Of a stretch of 64,000 nucleotides of DNA, positions 17,223 to 27,454 are shown piece by piece. Within the stretch, counting starts at the first letter, position 1. Each line of letters starts with the position of its first letter. The notes beneath the pieces are model-generated. The model saw nothing but the letters and a program-made list of their open reading frames with translations. It was not told the origin of the DNA and searched no databases. A program made the translations under genes and the position numbers. The DNA comes from Candidatus Bodocaedibacter vickermanii (GTDB lineage Bacteria > Pseudomonadota > Alphaproteobacteria > UBA6184): assembly GCF_014896945.1 (NCBI RefSeq), contig NZ_CP054719.1, positions 729,153 through 793,152 on the forward strand, given 5' to 3'.

Positions 17223-17834
17223 TTAGAATTGGTATCCAGCTGTGAAACCAACTGTTGTAGCTGAAGTTCCTTTTGCAGTTTTTGCCGCGCCTTCACCAGT
17301 TTCTGTATTGAAAGCCTTTACAAATTGACCATATGCGCCAACGAAGAAGCTTTCAGATACTTTGAAATCAGCTCCAATGCGAGCTGACCCAGTCATGTTT
17401 CCTTCAGGAAGATCACCAGTCACACCAGTTTTGCTTACTTCTTTGCTATAACCAAAACCACCAGCGATGTATGGCAAAATAGATTTTCCAGCAAAACCAA
17501 CGCGAGCTTGTAAATTTGGAGCCCAAGTTACTGTAGTTGTAGAAGCCGTAGCACCTTCAGCACCAGAAGTTTTGTAATCAATTCCAAAGTTACCAACTTG
17601 AGCATCAACGCCTAAGTATACTACATTTGCAACAGTCACACCCCAACCAGCAGCGATTTCAAGAGCCGTACCGATTTTGTACTCATCGCCAGCAACAGCT
17701 TTGTCGTTTACTTTGCTTGTAACGCCAGCTCCGTTAGCAGCTAAACCACCACGAGCGTAAAAACCACCCCAGTTAGCTTCAGTTGCAGAAATTGATACAG
17801 CTGCTAATGCAGTTGCTAATAAAATTTTCTTCAT
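17223..17834 (-). CDS. outer-membrane beta-barrel protein
   Basis: 203 residues. The signal peptide MKKILLATALAAVSISATEA is followed by NWGGFYARGGLAANG, a start typical of small opacity-type porins. Repeated amphipathic strands follow (GWGVTVANVVYLGVDAQVG, ARIGADFKVSESFFVGAYGQF) and the terminal GFTAGYQF carries the C-terminal Phe recognised by BamA. Probably eight strands. It lies between rbfA and truB in the same orientation, but its own terminator and a 145-base upstream gap indicate independent, probably strong, expression. The exact family is not recognised. Confidence 0.8.
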   Translation of the reverse strand: MKKILLATALAAVSISATEANWGGFYARGGLAANGAGVTSKVNDKAVAGDEYKIGTALEIAAGWGVTVANVVYLGVDAQVGNFGIDYKTSGAEGATASTTTVTWAPNLQARVGFAGKSILPYIAGGFGYSKEVSKTGVTGDLPEGNMTGSARIGADFKVSESFFVGAYGQFVKAFNTETGEGAAKTAKGTSATTVGFTAGYQF

Positions 17835-17979
17835 AATTTTGTAATCCTTTAAGTTTTCTAACCCGTCCTATATACTGGACTTTCTACGCTTTCAGCAAAT
17901 ATTTTTTATATTTGCTTTACAGTTTGATTATTCCAGTTGCATCTTTGCAACACTCTACCGATCAAATCTTAATATACTG

Positions 17980-18387
17980 TTAATTTTCAGAACTATTTTT
18001 GTTCAGCAACGCCTCGATCTTTGATCCATATGAAAATGATGTGTCTTCTTGGAATTTGAATTGGGGTACATATTTAAATGTAATTTTTGGCGCAATCGCA
18101 TGACGAATGTGAGAACCCAGTTCATTCAAAGATGCAATGATATCTTTTACTTTATCAGCTTCATGAACGCCCAATGGCAATACAAACACCATTGCGTTGC
18201 GCAAATCAGGACCCACCGTTACACACGTTACTGTAATGGATATGCCTTCCAATTGCGGGTGATAAAAATCGCCCTGTGTAAACACATCGGCAATCAGATG
18301 GCGTAAATCTTCCCCAACACGCAACTGACGTTGAGTCGGCATATTGGGGGCTGTTTTTTTGGCTATACCTTTTTTAAGAAACGACAC
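17980..18387 (-). CDS. rbfA: ribosome-binding factor A
   Basis: 135 residues. No ATG start is well placed. I prefer GTG 18385-18387, which has AGAG 7 bases upstream and lies inside the last codons of infB; TTG 18391-18393 and ATG 18340-18342 are alternatives. The family pattern is RQLRVGEDLRHLIADVF, then SITVTCVTVGPDLRNAMVFVLPLG and IRHAIAPKITFKYVPQFKFQED. It assists 16S rRNA maturation in the 30S subunit. The overlap with infB suggests coupled translation. Confidence 0.93.
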   Translation of the reverse strand: MSFLKKGIAKKTAPNMPTQRQLRVGEDLRHLIADVFTQGDFYHPQLEGISITVTCVTVGPDLRNAMVFVLPLGVHEADKVKDIIASLNELGSHIRHAIAPKITFKYVPQFKFQEDTSFSYGSKIEALLNKNSSEN

Positions 18388-20767
18388 GGGCAATCTCTTC
18401 CACTTCGAAACATTCGATCATATCTTTTTCTTTAATGTCTTGGTAACTCTGCAGAGCAATACCACATTCAAAGCCTTCACGAACTTCTTTCACTTCTTCT
18501 TTTTCACGACGCAATGATTTTAAATCACCTTCATGAATCACAACGTTATCACGAATCAAACGAACCTTACAGCCACGCTTTACCGTACCACTTGTGATCA
18601 TACAACCCGCAATCTTACCCGATCCAGTAATCGTAAATACTTGACGGATTTCTGCATAGCCTAAGAAGTTTTCTTTCAAATGAGGCGACAACAATCCAGA
18701 CATCGCTTTTTTCACATCATCGATTGCTTCATAAATAATGGAATAATATCGAATATCCACACCTTGACGCGTTGCGACTTCTTTTGCTTGGGGAGTCGCA
18801 CGCACGTTAAACGCAATGATCATAGCATTGGATGTATTTGCCAAGCTAATGTCGCTTTCAGTAATACCACCCACACCACCATGCATCACGCGCACAGAAA
18901 TTTCTTCATGTGCCACTTTCAACAAACTGGTTGAAATGGCTTCTAACGATCCATGAACGTCTGCCTTAATGATGACATTCAACCACTGATGTTTTCCGTC
19001 TGCATCCATCGTCAATAATGAGCGCTGTTGTTGCGACATCACCTTGTTGCGTTCATCTTGATATTTCTGACGGTAACGTTCAGCAATTGCTTTTGCTTGC
19101 GATTCGTTTTCAACCACAAGGAATTTATCCCCCGCGATGGGCACACCACTGAATCCCATAACTTCAACAGGCGTTCCAGGACCCGCAGATTTAACTGTTT
19201 GACCAAGGCTATTTTGAAGAACACGAATACGACCTGTTTCGGCACCCGCCACAAACAGATCACCAACATTCAATGTTCCGCGTTGAACAAGAACTGTCGC
19301 AATGGCTCCGCGTCCTTTTTCTAACCGTGCTTCCACAATTGCTCCATCAGCCGCACGATTTGGATTTGCCTTCAAATCCATCATTTCAGCTTGCAACAAA
19401 ATTGTTTCTTCTAATTTCTCCAACCCTAATTTCTGTTTTGCAGAAACTTCAACGGCTAAAATATCACCACCGAAATCTTCTAAGACAATCTCATGAGACA
19501 AAAGCTCATGTCGAACACGCATTGGATCCGCACCCGGCTTATCCATTTTGTTAATCGCAACGATAATGGTGACACCCGCAGCTTTAGCATGATTGATCGC
19601 TTCAATAGTTTGTTCTTTAATACCATCATCTGCAGCAACAACCAACACCACGATATCCGTTACATTCGCTCCACGAGAGCGCATCTCGCTAAATGCTTCA
19701 TGACCCGGAGTATCAATGAATGTAATGCGCTTTCCGTTATCCAACGTAATTTGATACGCACCAATATGCTGGGTAATTCCACCCGCTTCTTTTGCTGCCA
19801 CATCTGTTTGACGCAATGCATCCAACAACGATGTCTTACCATGGTCAACGTGTCCCATAATAGTTACCACTGGTGGGCGAGATATCAACGTGACGTTTTC
19901 ATCTTCTTGACTTAAAATATCGCGTTCAATATCTTCATTACCAACACGTTCAACTTTATGACCGAATTCTCCGATAATCAGCTCTGCAGTGTCTGCATCA
20001 ATGATCTCATTCATGCTGACCATCATGCCCATTTTCATCAAAGCTCTCACAACATCAACTGCTTTTTCAGCCATTCGATTTGAAAGATCTTGAACTGTAA
20101 TCGCCTCTGGCAACATAACTGTTCTAATTACTTTTTGAAGCGTTCCATCTTCAAATGCTTTGCGACGTTCTTTTTCTCTAGCACGTCGAATTGACGCCAT
20201 ACTGCGCTTTTTTGCACCTTCATAATTTTCATCAAACGCAACTTGAACGTTTACTTTCTTTGTTTGCCTGCGCTCAGTATCCCGCACAACTCTGGGCAAT
20301 GGAACATTACGTTTTTTTACCGCACGAGCTTCTTCTTCGACTTCTTCTGTTGCATCAGTTTTAAACCGCTCTTTTGGTTTAATAAGATCCTTGTGCTCCA
20401 CATCTTTCAACGGAACCTCAACTGCAGGAGCCTCAACCGGCTCTTCTGGTTGCTCATTGATGATAATTTTTTCGACTGCAGCTTCTTCTTTAATTTCAGC
20501 GGTTTCTTTTTGCGCTTGTTTTAAAGCTTGTAACCGCGCTTGAATTTCTTCAGTCTTTAAATTACCAGATAGTTTTTCTTCTAATGAAGATTCTTTGTTG
20601 ACATCAGTTCCACGACGTTTTTTTACTTCTACGACTACAGACTTGCTGCGTCCATGTGTAAAACTTTGTCGAACACGATCTCCCTCAGACCCACTAGCCT
20701 TAGATACGTCCTTTGATAGCGTCAATGGCTTGCGTTCTTTAGGAGGGTTGTTGTTGTTGTCAGTCAT
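18374..20767 (-). CDS. infB: translation initiation factor IF-2
   Basis: 797 residues, slightly short for a proteobacterial IF-2; the loss is in the variable N-terminal charged region. The start MTDNNNNPPKERKPLTL is followed by a low-complexity E/K-rich linker. Then come the IF-2N domain (TVQDLSNRMAEKAVDVVRALM), the GTPase with GHVDHGKTSLLDALR near residue 303, DTPGHEAF and NKMDKPGA, and the C-terminal domains that bind fMet-tRNA. It lies 30 bases after nusA. The YlxR/RNA-binding gene often found between nusA and infB in Alphaproteobacteria is absent. Confidence 0.98.
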   Translation of the reverse strand: MTDNNNNPPKERKPLTLSKDVSKASGSEGDRVRQSFTHGRSKSVVVEVKKRRGTDVNKESSLEEKLSGNLKTEEIQARLQALKQAQKETAEIKEEAAVEKIIINEQPEEPVEAPAVEVPLKDVEHKDLIKPKERFKTDATEEVEEEARAVKKRNVPLPRVVRDTERRQTKKVNVQVAFDENYEGAKKRSMASIRRAREKERRKAFEDGTLQKVIRTVMLPEAITVQDLSNRMAEKAVDVVRALMKMGMMVSMNEIIDADTAELIIGEFGHKVERVGNEDIERDILSQEDENVTLISRPPVVTIMGHVDHGKTSLLDALRQTDVAAKEAGGITQHIGAYQITLDNGKRITFIDTPGHEAFSEMRSRGANVTDIVVLVVAADDGIKEQTIEAINHAKAAGVTIIVAINKMDKPGADPMRVRHELLSHEIVLEDFGGDILAVEVSAKQKLGLEKLEETILLQAEMMDLKANPNRAADGAIVEARLEKGRGAIATVLVQRGTLNVGDLFVAGAETGRIRVLQNSLGQTVKSAGPGTPVEVMGFSGVPIAGDKFLVVENESQAKAIAERYRQKYQDERNKVMSQQQRSLLTMDADGKHQWLNVIIKADVHGSLEAISTSLLKVAHEEISVRVMHGGVGGITESDISLANTSNAMIIAFNVRATPQAKEVATRQGVDIRYYSIIYEAIDDVKKAMSGLLSPHLKENFLGYAEIRQVFTITGSGKIAGCMITSGTVKRGCKVRLIRDNVVIHEGDLKSLRREKEEVKEVREGFECGIALQSYQDIKEKDMIECFEVEEIARVVS

Positions 20768-20797
20768 GTAAAGCTTTTCCTCTAATTTATTGCTATG

Positions 20798-22300
20798 TTA
20801 GGACTGTACCGTAACATCGTCCTGCGACCACAATTTGCGCGCACGCATAATTAAGTCTGATGCTTTTCGTTCTGTAATCGTGCCAGGTAAAATTTCGGCT
20901 AATTCGTCATTTGCAAGTCCGGCAAAATCATCGATTGTTTTAACGTCATTTTTTGCTAACGTAATAAAATCAGAAAATTCTAACTCTGGGAAAAACGCAA
21001 CAAGTTCATCTGATCCATTTAACTCTGCGTACTCTTTTTTAAAGTTAGCTTCTTGATGAATGATATATTGTTGTCCGCGGGTTTGTAATTCCGCAGCAAT
21101 ATCTTCATCAAATCCTTCAATTGCCTTTAATTCCTCTGGATCAATTTCAGCAATTTCTCTAACGCTTTCAAAGCCTTCGCCGACCAATAAATGAGCAATC
21201 ACAGAATCCACATCTAATGCATCGATAAATGTTTGAGATAACTTTTTGTAACGTTCAGCACGACGCGCTTCTGCATCAGATGCTGTCATTACTTCAATCA
21301 GCCACCCAGTTAACATTGATGCCAATTTCACGTTTTGTCCACGTCGACCAATCGCAATACTTAACTGATCATCCGGAACGATCACTTCAATCCGTCGATT
21401 ACCTTCATCCAAAACTACACGCTCTACCTCAGCAGGAGAAAGTGCGTTTACAATTGTTGTTGCAGGGCTTGGAGACCACGCAATGACATCTATCTTTTCG
21501 CCTTGCAATTCATCCACAACGGCTTGCACACGGCTACCACGAACACCCACGCAACTTCCCACTGGATCAATACTGGGGTCAAATGAATAGACCGCGATCT
21601 TTGCTCGACTACCAGGATCTCTGGCAACGTTTTTAATTTCGATAACGCCATCATAAATTTCAGGAACTTCTTGAGCAAAAAGTTTAGCCAAGAAAATTGG
21701 ATGCGTACGAGACAACAATACTTGCATCCCGCGATGATCATTTTTAATGTCTAAGACATACGCACGAATACGATCGCCGGGTCTAAAACTTTCCCTTGGA
21801 ATCATTTCTTCACGACGCAAAAATGCCTCTACTTTATTCAAATCAATGACAACACCAGTAAAATCAGAGCGCTTAACAACGCCGCTGATCACTTGATGCA
21901 TTTTGTCTTTGAATTCATCAAACTGTTTTGCACGCTCAGCTTCACGTACTTTATTGTAAATAACTTGCTTTGCTGTTTGGGCAGTAACTCGACCTAAATT
22001 GATGGGGGGCAAAATCTCTCTTAGAACTGTTCCAAGTACAGCCTCAGGATTTTTTTTGCGTGCATCGTCTAAAGAAATTTCCGTATACGGATCCATAACC
22101 TCTTCAACAACATTATGACACAAATATAATTTGATGTCTGCCGTCTGTCGGCTGATCTTGGCTTCAATTTCGTATTCGATGCCATATTTTGCACGAGCAG
22201 CCTTACGAATCGCTTCTTCTACAGCGACGTAAATTTCGTCTGCATTTAATCCTTTTTCTTGCGCAACTGCGTCAATGACTTGAATTAACTCAGGTTTCAT
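20798..22300 (-). CDS. nusA: transcription termination/antitermination factor NusA
   Basis: 500 residues. The N-terminal RNA-polymerase-binding domain begins MKPELIQVIDAVAQEKGLNADEIYVAVEEAIRKAARAKYG. It is followed by S1 (GVVKRSDFTGVVIDLNKVEAFL), two KH domains (GSCVGVRGSRVQAVVDELQGEKIDVI and LSIAIGRRGQNVKLASMLTGW) and a C-terminal helix-hairpin-helix acidic region (GFESVREIAEIDPEELKAIEGFD). It modulates pausing, termination and rRNA antitermination. The start overlaps the rimP stop by 4 bases. Confidence 0.98.
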   Translation of the reverse strand: MKPELIQVIDAVAQEKGLNADEIYVAVEEAIRKAARAKYGIEYEIEAKISRQTADIKLYLCHNVVEEVMDPYTEISLDDARKKNPEAVLGTVLREILPPINLGRVTAQTAKQVIYNKVREAERAKQFDEFKDKMHQVISGVVKRSDFTGVVIDLNKVEAFLRREEMIPRESFRPGDRIRAYVLDIKNDHRGMQVLLSRTHPIFLAKLFAQEVPEIYDGVIEIKNVARDPGSRAKIAVYSFDPSIDPVGSCVGVRGSRVQAVVDELQGEKIDVIAWSPSPATTIVNALSPAEVERVVLDEGNRRIEVIVPDDQLSIAIGRRGQNVKLASMLTGWLIEVMTASDAEARRAERYKKLSQTFIDALDVDSVIAHLLVGEGFESVREIAEIDPEELKAIEGFDEDIAAELQTRGQQYIIHQEANFKKEYAELNGSDELVAFFPELEFSDFITLAKNDVKTIDDFAGLANDELAEILPGTITERKASDLIMRARKLWSQDDVTVQS

Positions 22301-22803
22301 TTCTGCTCTTTCCTCTCTCTCATCTTTAGTTCAATCATATAATCCAGGTCTAGCTTGGCCTTTTGAATCTCATCAAAAGGTATTTCAACCACATTTTCCA
22401 ACATTGGAATTTCAGATTTTATAACCACATGGGTTTCATTAGCGCTCTCCAAGATCCCTTTGAACTTTTTAGATCCTTCAAAAGGTACCAATGTCTGAAT
22501 ATTGATTTTATACCCAACAAATCTAACGTAATCTTTTATCCCTATCAACGGACGATCAATCCCAGCAGAGCTTACCTCTAACGTATATGCTTTATGTATC
22601 GGATCTTCAACATCTAAATGTGTTGAAATTGTTCGATTGGCTTTCATGCAATCTTCAACCGTCACAGGAACAAAATCCAATCGTTCAATTAGAATCTCTA
22701 ATTTTGGTTGAGCATGTTCTATAAACTTTACTTGAACAACGCCAAACCCTAAGCTGCTTAACGGCGCTTCTATTATATTTTGTATTTTTGCATTAATACT
22801 CAT
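22297..22803 (-). CDS. rimP: ribosome maturation factor RimP
   Basis: 168 residues, the standard length. The N-terminal domain has LSSLGFGVVQVKFIEHAQPKLEILIERLD and the core motif DPIHKAYTLEVSSAGIDRPL; a C-terminal SH3-like domain follows. It acts in 30S assembly. It is the first gene of the rimP-nusA-infB-rbfA run, begins just after the rpsD terminator, and overlaps nusA by 4 bases. Confidence 0.95.
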   Translation of the reverse strand: MSINAKIQNIIEAPLSSLGFGVVQVKFIEHAQPKLEILIERLDFVPVTVEDCMKANRTISTHLDVEDPIHKAYTLEVSSAGIDRPLIGIKDYVRFVGYKINIQTLVPFEGSKKFKGILESANETHVVIKSEIPMLENVVEIPFDEIQKAKLDLDYMIELKMRERKEQK

Positions 22804-22815
22804 GCAGTCCTCTTA

Positions 22816-22844
22816 AAAAATAAAGGTGAGCGCTAACGCTCACC
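22816..22844 (-). terminator. rpsD terminator
   Basis: On the minus strand, a perfect 8-bp stem GGTGAGCG TTAG CGCTCACC is followed by TTTATTTTTT. It separates rpsD from the rimP-nusA-infB unit. Confidence 0.92.
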
Positions 22845-22879
22845 TCCTGCTCACAATAATCAACAGAATCTGTTAATCC

Positions 22880-23494
22880 TTAACGTGAGTAGAACTCAAT
22901 CACAAGATGAGGTTCCATCTGGACTGGATAAGGCACATCTTCAAATCGAGGCGTTCTTAAGAACTTACCCTTCATTTGCTTGTGATCTACTTCCATATAG
23001 TCCGGAACATCGCGTTCATTTGATTTAACCGCAGCAAGCACAATCGCATTTTCTTTGAGTGCACTAACCAATACAATTTCATCACCATCAGCAACCGCGC
23101 AAGATGGAATATCCACGCGCTTACCATTTACCAGTACATGACCGTGGTTTACGAATTGACGAGCAGCAAACGGTGTTGGAGCAAATTTCATACGGTAAAT
23201 TACCGCATCCAAACGACGCTCTAACAAGTTAATTAAATGCTCACCTGTGTCACCGCGACGACGCACTGCTTCTTCGAAATAACGACGAAAGCGACGCTCG
23301 CTGACATTTCCGTAATACCCTTTCAGCTTTTGTTTAGCCATAAGCTGAATAGCATAGTCTGTGGGTTTTTTACGACTCTGGCCATGTTGACCTGGAGCGT
23401 AGTCACGTTTGTTAACCGGACTCTTGGCACGTCCCCACAAATTAACGCCTAAACGACGGTCAATTTTATATTTACAATTAATACGTTTTGACAT
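22880..23494 (-). CDS. rpsD: 30S ribosomal protein S4
   Basis: 204 residues, standard length. The alphaproteobacterial-type start [38 protein letters not shown] and the S4 RNA-binding domain ([39 protein letters not shown]) are intact. It initiates 16S rRNA folding. It has its own promoter and terminator. The leader contains a hairpin (23526-23545, ATCCAAA GATATA TTTGGAT) that may be an autoregulatory site, though this is unproven. Confidence 0.98.
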   Translation of the reverse strand: MSKRINCKYKIDRRLGVNLWGRAKSPVNKRDYAPGQHGQSRKKPTDYAIQLMAKQKLKGYYGNVSERRFRRYFEEAVRRRGDTGEHLINLLERRLDAVIYRMKFAPTPFAARQFVNHGHVLVNGKRVDIPSCAVADGDEIVLVSALKENAIVLAAVKSNERDVPDYMEVDHKQMKGKFLRTPRFEDVPYPVQMEPHLVIEFYSR

Positions 23495-23557
23495 CGATCC
23501 TTACCTAATTTTTTTTAAACTTTTTATCCAAAGATATATTTGGATTTTTCAACCCCG

Positions 23558-23586
23558 AATTTGCACCTTTTAACTTCGTTTGTCAA
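23558..23586 (-). promoter_or_regulatory. probable sigma-70 promoter of rpsD
   Basis: On the minus strand, a consensus -35 TTGACA (23581-23586) and a -10-like CAAATT (23558-23563) are separated by exactly 17 bases. It lies about 65 bases upstream of the rpsD start. Confidence 0.6.
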
Positions 23587-23738
23587 TAGCAATTACTTAA
23601 ACGCAAGATAATATTTTCTTACGTGCGAATTTACTCAGCTTAAAACAGTTTTAAACACTCTTTATTCTGTTCATAATGTGTGTTAAGGACGTCTGGTAGT
23701 TTGAAGGTGGTAGAACAGTCATGCAATCTCAGACTGCC

Positions 23739-24686
23739 TTACCCAACAATATATTGAGCAATAAACAAATATCCCTTCACACCAAACAAAACATTGATGG
23801 GAAACGTAATGCCCAACGACAATAAAAATACAGCAGAGTTATTTGCATTGGGTAATGACTCTCGCATCACGCAAGGGGCTGCAATATATGATGCACTTCC
23901 CATTAAAATCATTAACAACGTTGTGCCTCCTGCCGACAGCCCAAACCCAATACCCGCAATCAAACCAAGCATTGCGCCAAATAATTGCAAGGCAATACCC
24001 CACCACACAAATTTTAATCCAACGTCTTTAATTTGATCCCAATAATGCCCGGCTTCCATTCCCATGGACAACATAAAGAATGTCAAAACTCCAACGAACA
24101 AATCGCCATAAAATGGTTTTAGGCTATCTAAAAATGTAATATTAGCCACTGTTCCAACAACCAAGCCAAACAACAACGCAACAATCGTTTCATGATAGAA
24201 TACTTTGCGTAAAATCGTCGGCAAGTGAAACCCCGATCGAGTTTGGTGTATTTGATGCAATCCTAATGCAATTAGAATCGCAGGACATTCCATTGCCACT
24301 AAAAATAAGTATAACTCTGATTCAAAAAGAATACCCTCGACCTTTAGAAAAGTTACAGCAACCATAAACGTTCCGACACTTACAGAACCATAATGAGCCG
24401 CTAGGGAAGCAGATTTTTCAGATCCAAACTTTGAAAAGCATCGCAATCCATAAAATAACAAAGCCCCGTGGACTAAACCTAATAGAACCCCTAATCCAAC
24501 AGCTTGGGCAGCAAGCATGGCATCCAGGTTCCGCAGTTCTTTTCCACCTTTTAACCCAATGCTGATGACTAAGTATATAGATAAAAACCGTATGACCTCT
24601 CTGGGCAAGTGGACATTTTTATTTAACCGGGATAGTAATAACCCCACTGCAAAAAATATTCCTGGCGACGACAACAAGATATCCAT
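23739..24686 (-). CDS. sbtA: SbtA-family sodium-dependent bicarbonate permease
   Basis: 315 residues with about ten membrane spans. Family landmarks are FLSIYLVISIGLKGGKEL in the first half, AAHYGSVSVGTFMVA in mid-protein, and the second inverted half ASYIAAPCVMRESLPNANNSAVFLLSLGITFPINVLFG. The cyanobacterial members import HCO3- with Na+; other members are poorly studied and may carry other anions. No SbtB regulator gene is adjacent. It starts 23 bases after rlmJ and is probably cotranscribed with it. Confidence 0.88.
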   Translation of the reverse strand: MDILLSSPGIFFAVGLLLSRLNKNVHLPREVIRFLSIYLVISIGLKGGKELRNLDAMLAAQAVGLGVLLGLVHGALLFYGLRCFSKFGSEKSASLAAHYGSVSVGTFMVAVTFLKVEGILFESELYLFLVAMECPAILIALGLHQIHQTRSGFHLPTILRKVFYHETIVALLFGLVVGTVANITFLDSLKPFYGDLFVGVLTFFMLSMGMEAGHYWDQIKDVGLKFVWWGIALQLFGAMLGLIAGIGFGLSAGGTTLLMILMGSASYIAAPCVMRESLPNANNSAVFLLSLGITFPINVLFGVKGYLFIAQYIVG

Positions 24687-24709
24687 AATCTATCTTCCTT
24701 TACTTCAAC

Positions 24710-25555
24710 TCAGCTAAGGTTTTCCGACAACGCTTCTATGCTCCATGGTGCTGCAGGTTCAAATGCCAACACCGTATTTAATTCTGCAAAAACCGAACGT
24801 ACTTCACCTTCCAAACCCCAGGGTAAATTCACAATCACCATACCCGAACCATTAAGGCGCCCATCAACTGGAGCCTTATAAAAATAAAACTCTGTCTTCA
24901 GAGCATTGGAGAGATTCATCGCCCTTAACTGATCATAAAACCCTTGTTGCTGATCAAAATTCTTTAATGGATACCATAGCATAAATACGCCTTGCGGAAA
25001 TTTTAACAACCCTTCTTTAAGTGCCACGACCATGCGATCAAAATCGCTTTTTTCTTCAAACGGAGGATCCATTAAAATCACACCGCGTTTTTGAGCAAAC
25101 GGTAAAAATGCCTTAGGCGCCAGATAACCATCTTGCAAATGAACTGAAATTTGTTTCTGATGTTTAAGAGTATCCTTTAAATCTTTACCATCCTGAGGAT
25201 GCAATTCAGCGCACGTTAAATGATCCGACTCTCCTAAAAATCTATCTATAACCAAAGGCGATCCCGGATAATATTTTAAAATACCATCCGAATTAAAGGC
25301 TTGGATTGTTTTTAGATATGCTTGAAGAATAGGATGATGTGGAGAGGTTTTCCATACTTGCTTAATCCCCTGCTCATATTCACTGGTCTTTGCAGATTCT
25401 ATGCTTTCCAAATAATATAAACCAGTTCCCGCATGCGTGTCTAAAACACCGAATGGCTTTTGCTTTTCTTGGAATGATTTTAACACCCCAACCAGCAGTG
25501 CATGTTTTACAACATCACAGGCTCCTCCGGCATGATAACTATGGCGATAATTCAT
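24710..25555 (-). CDS. rlmJ: 23S rRNA (adenine-2030-N6)-methyltransferase
   Basis: 281 residues from ATG 25553-25555, with AAGG 9 bases upstream; the family start MNYRHSYHAGGACDVVKHALL confirms it over a TTG seven codons earlier. The SAM site (GVLDTHAGTGLYYL) and catalytic DPPFE (VILMDPPFEEKSDFDRM) are present. It methylates A2030 of 23S rRNA. sbtA follows 23 bases after its stop. Confidence 0.95.
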   Translation of the reverse strand: MNYRHSYHAGGACDVVKHALLVGVLKSFQEKQKPFGVLDTHAGTGLYYLESIESAKTSEYEQGIKQVWKTSPHHPILQAYLKTIQAFNSDGILKYYPGSPLVIDRFLGESDHLTCAELHPQDGKDLKDTLKHQKQISVHLQDGYLAPKAFLPFAQKRGVILMDPPFEEKSDFDRMVVALKEGLLKFPQGVFMLWYPLKNFDQQQGFYDQLRAMNLSNALKTEFYFYKAPVDGRLNGSGMVIVNLPWGLEGEVRSVFAELNTVLAFEPAAPWSIEALSENLS

Positions 25556-25672
25556 AAATGTATACCTTATTTTCAAAGCTACACATGACTAAAAAACATC
25601 AGAGAGTCAACAAAAAAATTTAAAGATGAAAAATAGACTTGGGGTTGGAGTTATATATTTAGGATTTAATCA

Positions 25673-25723
25673 GATAAAATTAGTCTTCTTGCGCGCGAAA
25701 TATTCCACACAAGAAGACACTAA
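25673..25723 (-). terminator. terminator of the downstream TRIC-fusion gene
   Basis: On the minus strand, TTAGTGTCTTCTTG pairs with CAAGAAGACTAA (9 perfect pairs plus an extension) over an 18-nt loop and is followed by TTTTATC. It lies just after the stop at 25735. Confidence 0.75.
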
Positions 25724-25734
25724 CAAAGATTAGA

Positions 25735-27378
25735 TTATAAGCCTTTCAGGTTAAACGGCAATCCTTTAAACCCTGAAACTTTCACAATAAGCCTAGTGAC
25801 AAAGTTACCGGCAACTACAAAGATGATCCAATTAAACATTGTTTCTGGAGACATGATTTCAACATTCCATGTTAACGCCAACGACAATATTAATCCCCAA
25901 ATGATCGCAATTTCACCATAGAAATCGTTTTTTAGAGTTGCAATATCTTTCTGCCCACGAACAATGTCACGCATGATTCCACCCCCGGTTGTCGTCAAAA
26001 CGGCAAGAATTGGGCCCCACAACCATAAGGGATCCAACTGAGAAATTAACGCAACGATCACACCCGTTACCGTATATGCAGCCAAACCAAATGCATCCAA
26101 TAATTCAACAATCCAATCTGTGATTTTTGCCGCATGCTTTTGGTGCCATTTCTTTTCTGCCACGGTTTCATTTACCACTGTGCGTTTAAACAACAGCTGA
26201 TACGTCCACACTAAAACAAACCCGATAACCACTGATACCAAAATACCAATCGCGTAAATAGGGCTTAACATGATACCTAACTTGGGGCGGTTCACCATGA
26301 TGTCACGAATAATACCACCACTCATAGATACAAAGGCGATCATCATCGTCCCGTATAAATTAAATTTTTCACGGTATGCAATCAATAGCCCGGAAATCAC
26401 CAACGCCATAATCGCAAAGGCCTCTAAGAAGAAGAACCATGGACGTTCAATCGTTTGAAGAATTAAGACCGGAAATAAATACTCACTAACAACCCTAGAG
26501 TACGTACCATCAGATTTAATTGATTGAATGGCACCATTGATTTCTTTCATCACAGACTCAGGAACTGATTTTTTGCTGAACATTAAATGAATTGGCACAC
26601 CAATACCTAAATAAACTTCTTCAATTTTATCTGAGTTTTTAGTTTTCCAAATTGCAGTGGACGAAAGAATACGGTCATCTAGAAACCCATCAACCCCGCC
26701 TCTTAATAACAGGTCAATACTTTCATAAACGTTTTTTGTGAATACAAGATATTGTTTGTTTCCTGGATCTGCAACAAACTTGTTAATTTCTGGTGATGCA
26801 TATACCATACCTTCTAACAACGCTATTTTGGACTTGCTCTTTTTTAATGATTCAATAAAGCCTTCCATATCCCCAGATCTAAATGAAAATTTTGAACCAA
26901 AGCCTTTCCGAGTATAGAATGAGTTTTCCTCTTTACGATACGGTTCTGAGAAGTAGACAAATTTCGAACGCTCTTCTGTAAACGTGGCTGCCGCGGCAAA
27001 ATGCTGCTTACCTTCTTTTAAGTTTTGAATCTGAGTCCCCCACTGAATAAAGTCATAATCAGCGCTGTATCCTGCGGCCTTAGCAATCGCCCTTACAAGC
27101 TCTGCATCCAATCCAGTTAAACGTTCTAAACCACCTTCAGATTTAATTAAACTATAGTAAGGATCAAAGTTTACCCATCCAATTCTTAGTTTTTTATCTA
27201 CTATGGGTAAGATGTTGTTGTGTTGAACATCATCTTGAGGACTAACCTCAGCAACCTTAACTTCTGCCGGGGCAGCCGGTTTGTTGGCTGCAACATCATC
27301 CGATATGCTCCACCCAATAGTCATTAACATGCAAAGGCATGTGATAAGCTTTGGATACATCCTTAATTTATAGTTCAT
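25735..27378 (-). CDS. periplasmic solute-binding domain fused to a TRIC/UPF0126 channel (copy 1)
   Basis: 547 residues. A signal-type N-terminus is followed by a family-3 solute-binding domain (about 60-300: LRIGWVNFDPYYSLI, GLDAELVRAIAKAAGY, AAAATFTEERSKFVYFSEPYR). Then come a short linker and about seven membrane spans (about 315-545) with both hallmark TRIC/UPF0126 repeats: MSGGIIRDIMVNRP and TTGGGIMRDIVRGQKD. TRIC proteins form trimeric cation channels; family-3 domains bind amino acids or similar ligands, and some gate channels. The architecture suggests a ligand-gated channel facing the periplasm; this is inference. A close paralogue lies immediately upstream (76-base gap), and a terminator follows. 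Confidence 0.85.
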   Translation of the reverse strand: MNYKLRMYPKLITCLCMLMTIGWSISDDVAANKPAAPAEVKVAEVSPQDDVQHNNILPIVDKKLRIGWVNFDPYYSLIKSEGGLERLTGLDAELVRAIAKAAGYSADYDFIQWGTQIQNLKEGKQHFAAAATFTEERSKFVYFSEPYRKEENSFYTRKGFGSKFSFRSGDMEGFIESLKKSKSKIALLEGMVYASPEINKFVADPGNKQYLVFTKNVYESIDLLLRGGVDGFLDDRILSSTAIWKTKNSDKIEEVYLGIGVPIHLMFSKKSVPESVMKEINGAIQSIKSDGTYSRVVSEYLFPVLILQTIERPWFFFLEAFAIMALVISGLLIAYREKFNLYGTMMIAFVSMSGGIIRDIMVNRPKLGIMLSPIYAIGILVSVVIGFVLVWTYQLLFKRTVVNETVAEKKWHQKHAAKITDWIVELLDAFGLAAYTVTGVIVALISQLDPLWLWGPILAVLTTTGGGIMRDIVRGQKDIATLKNDFYGEIAIIWGLILSLALTWNVEIMSPETMFNWIIFVVAGNFVTRLIVKVSGFKGLPFNLKGL

Positions 27379-27454
27379 AATACGACCACCATTTTATATC
27401 GTTATCTTATACTTTAAAGAAAAAGAATTAATTTATCGTTAATGTGATAAAAAA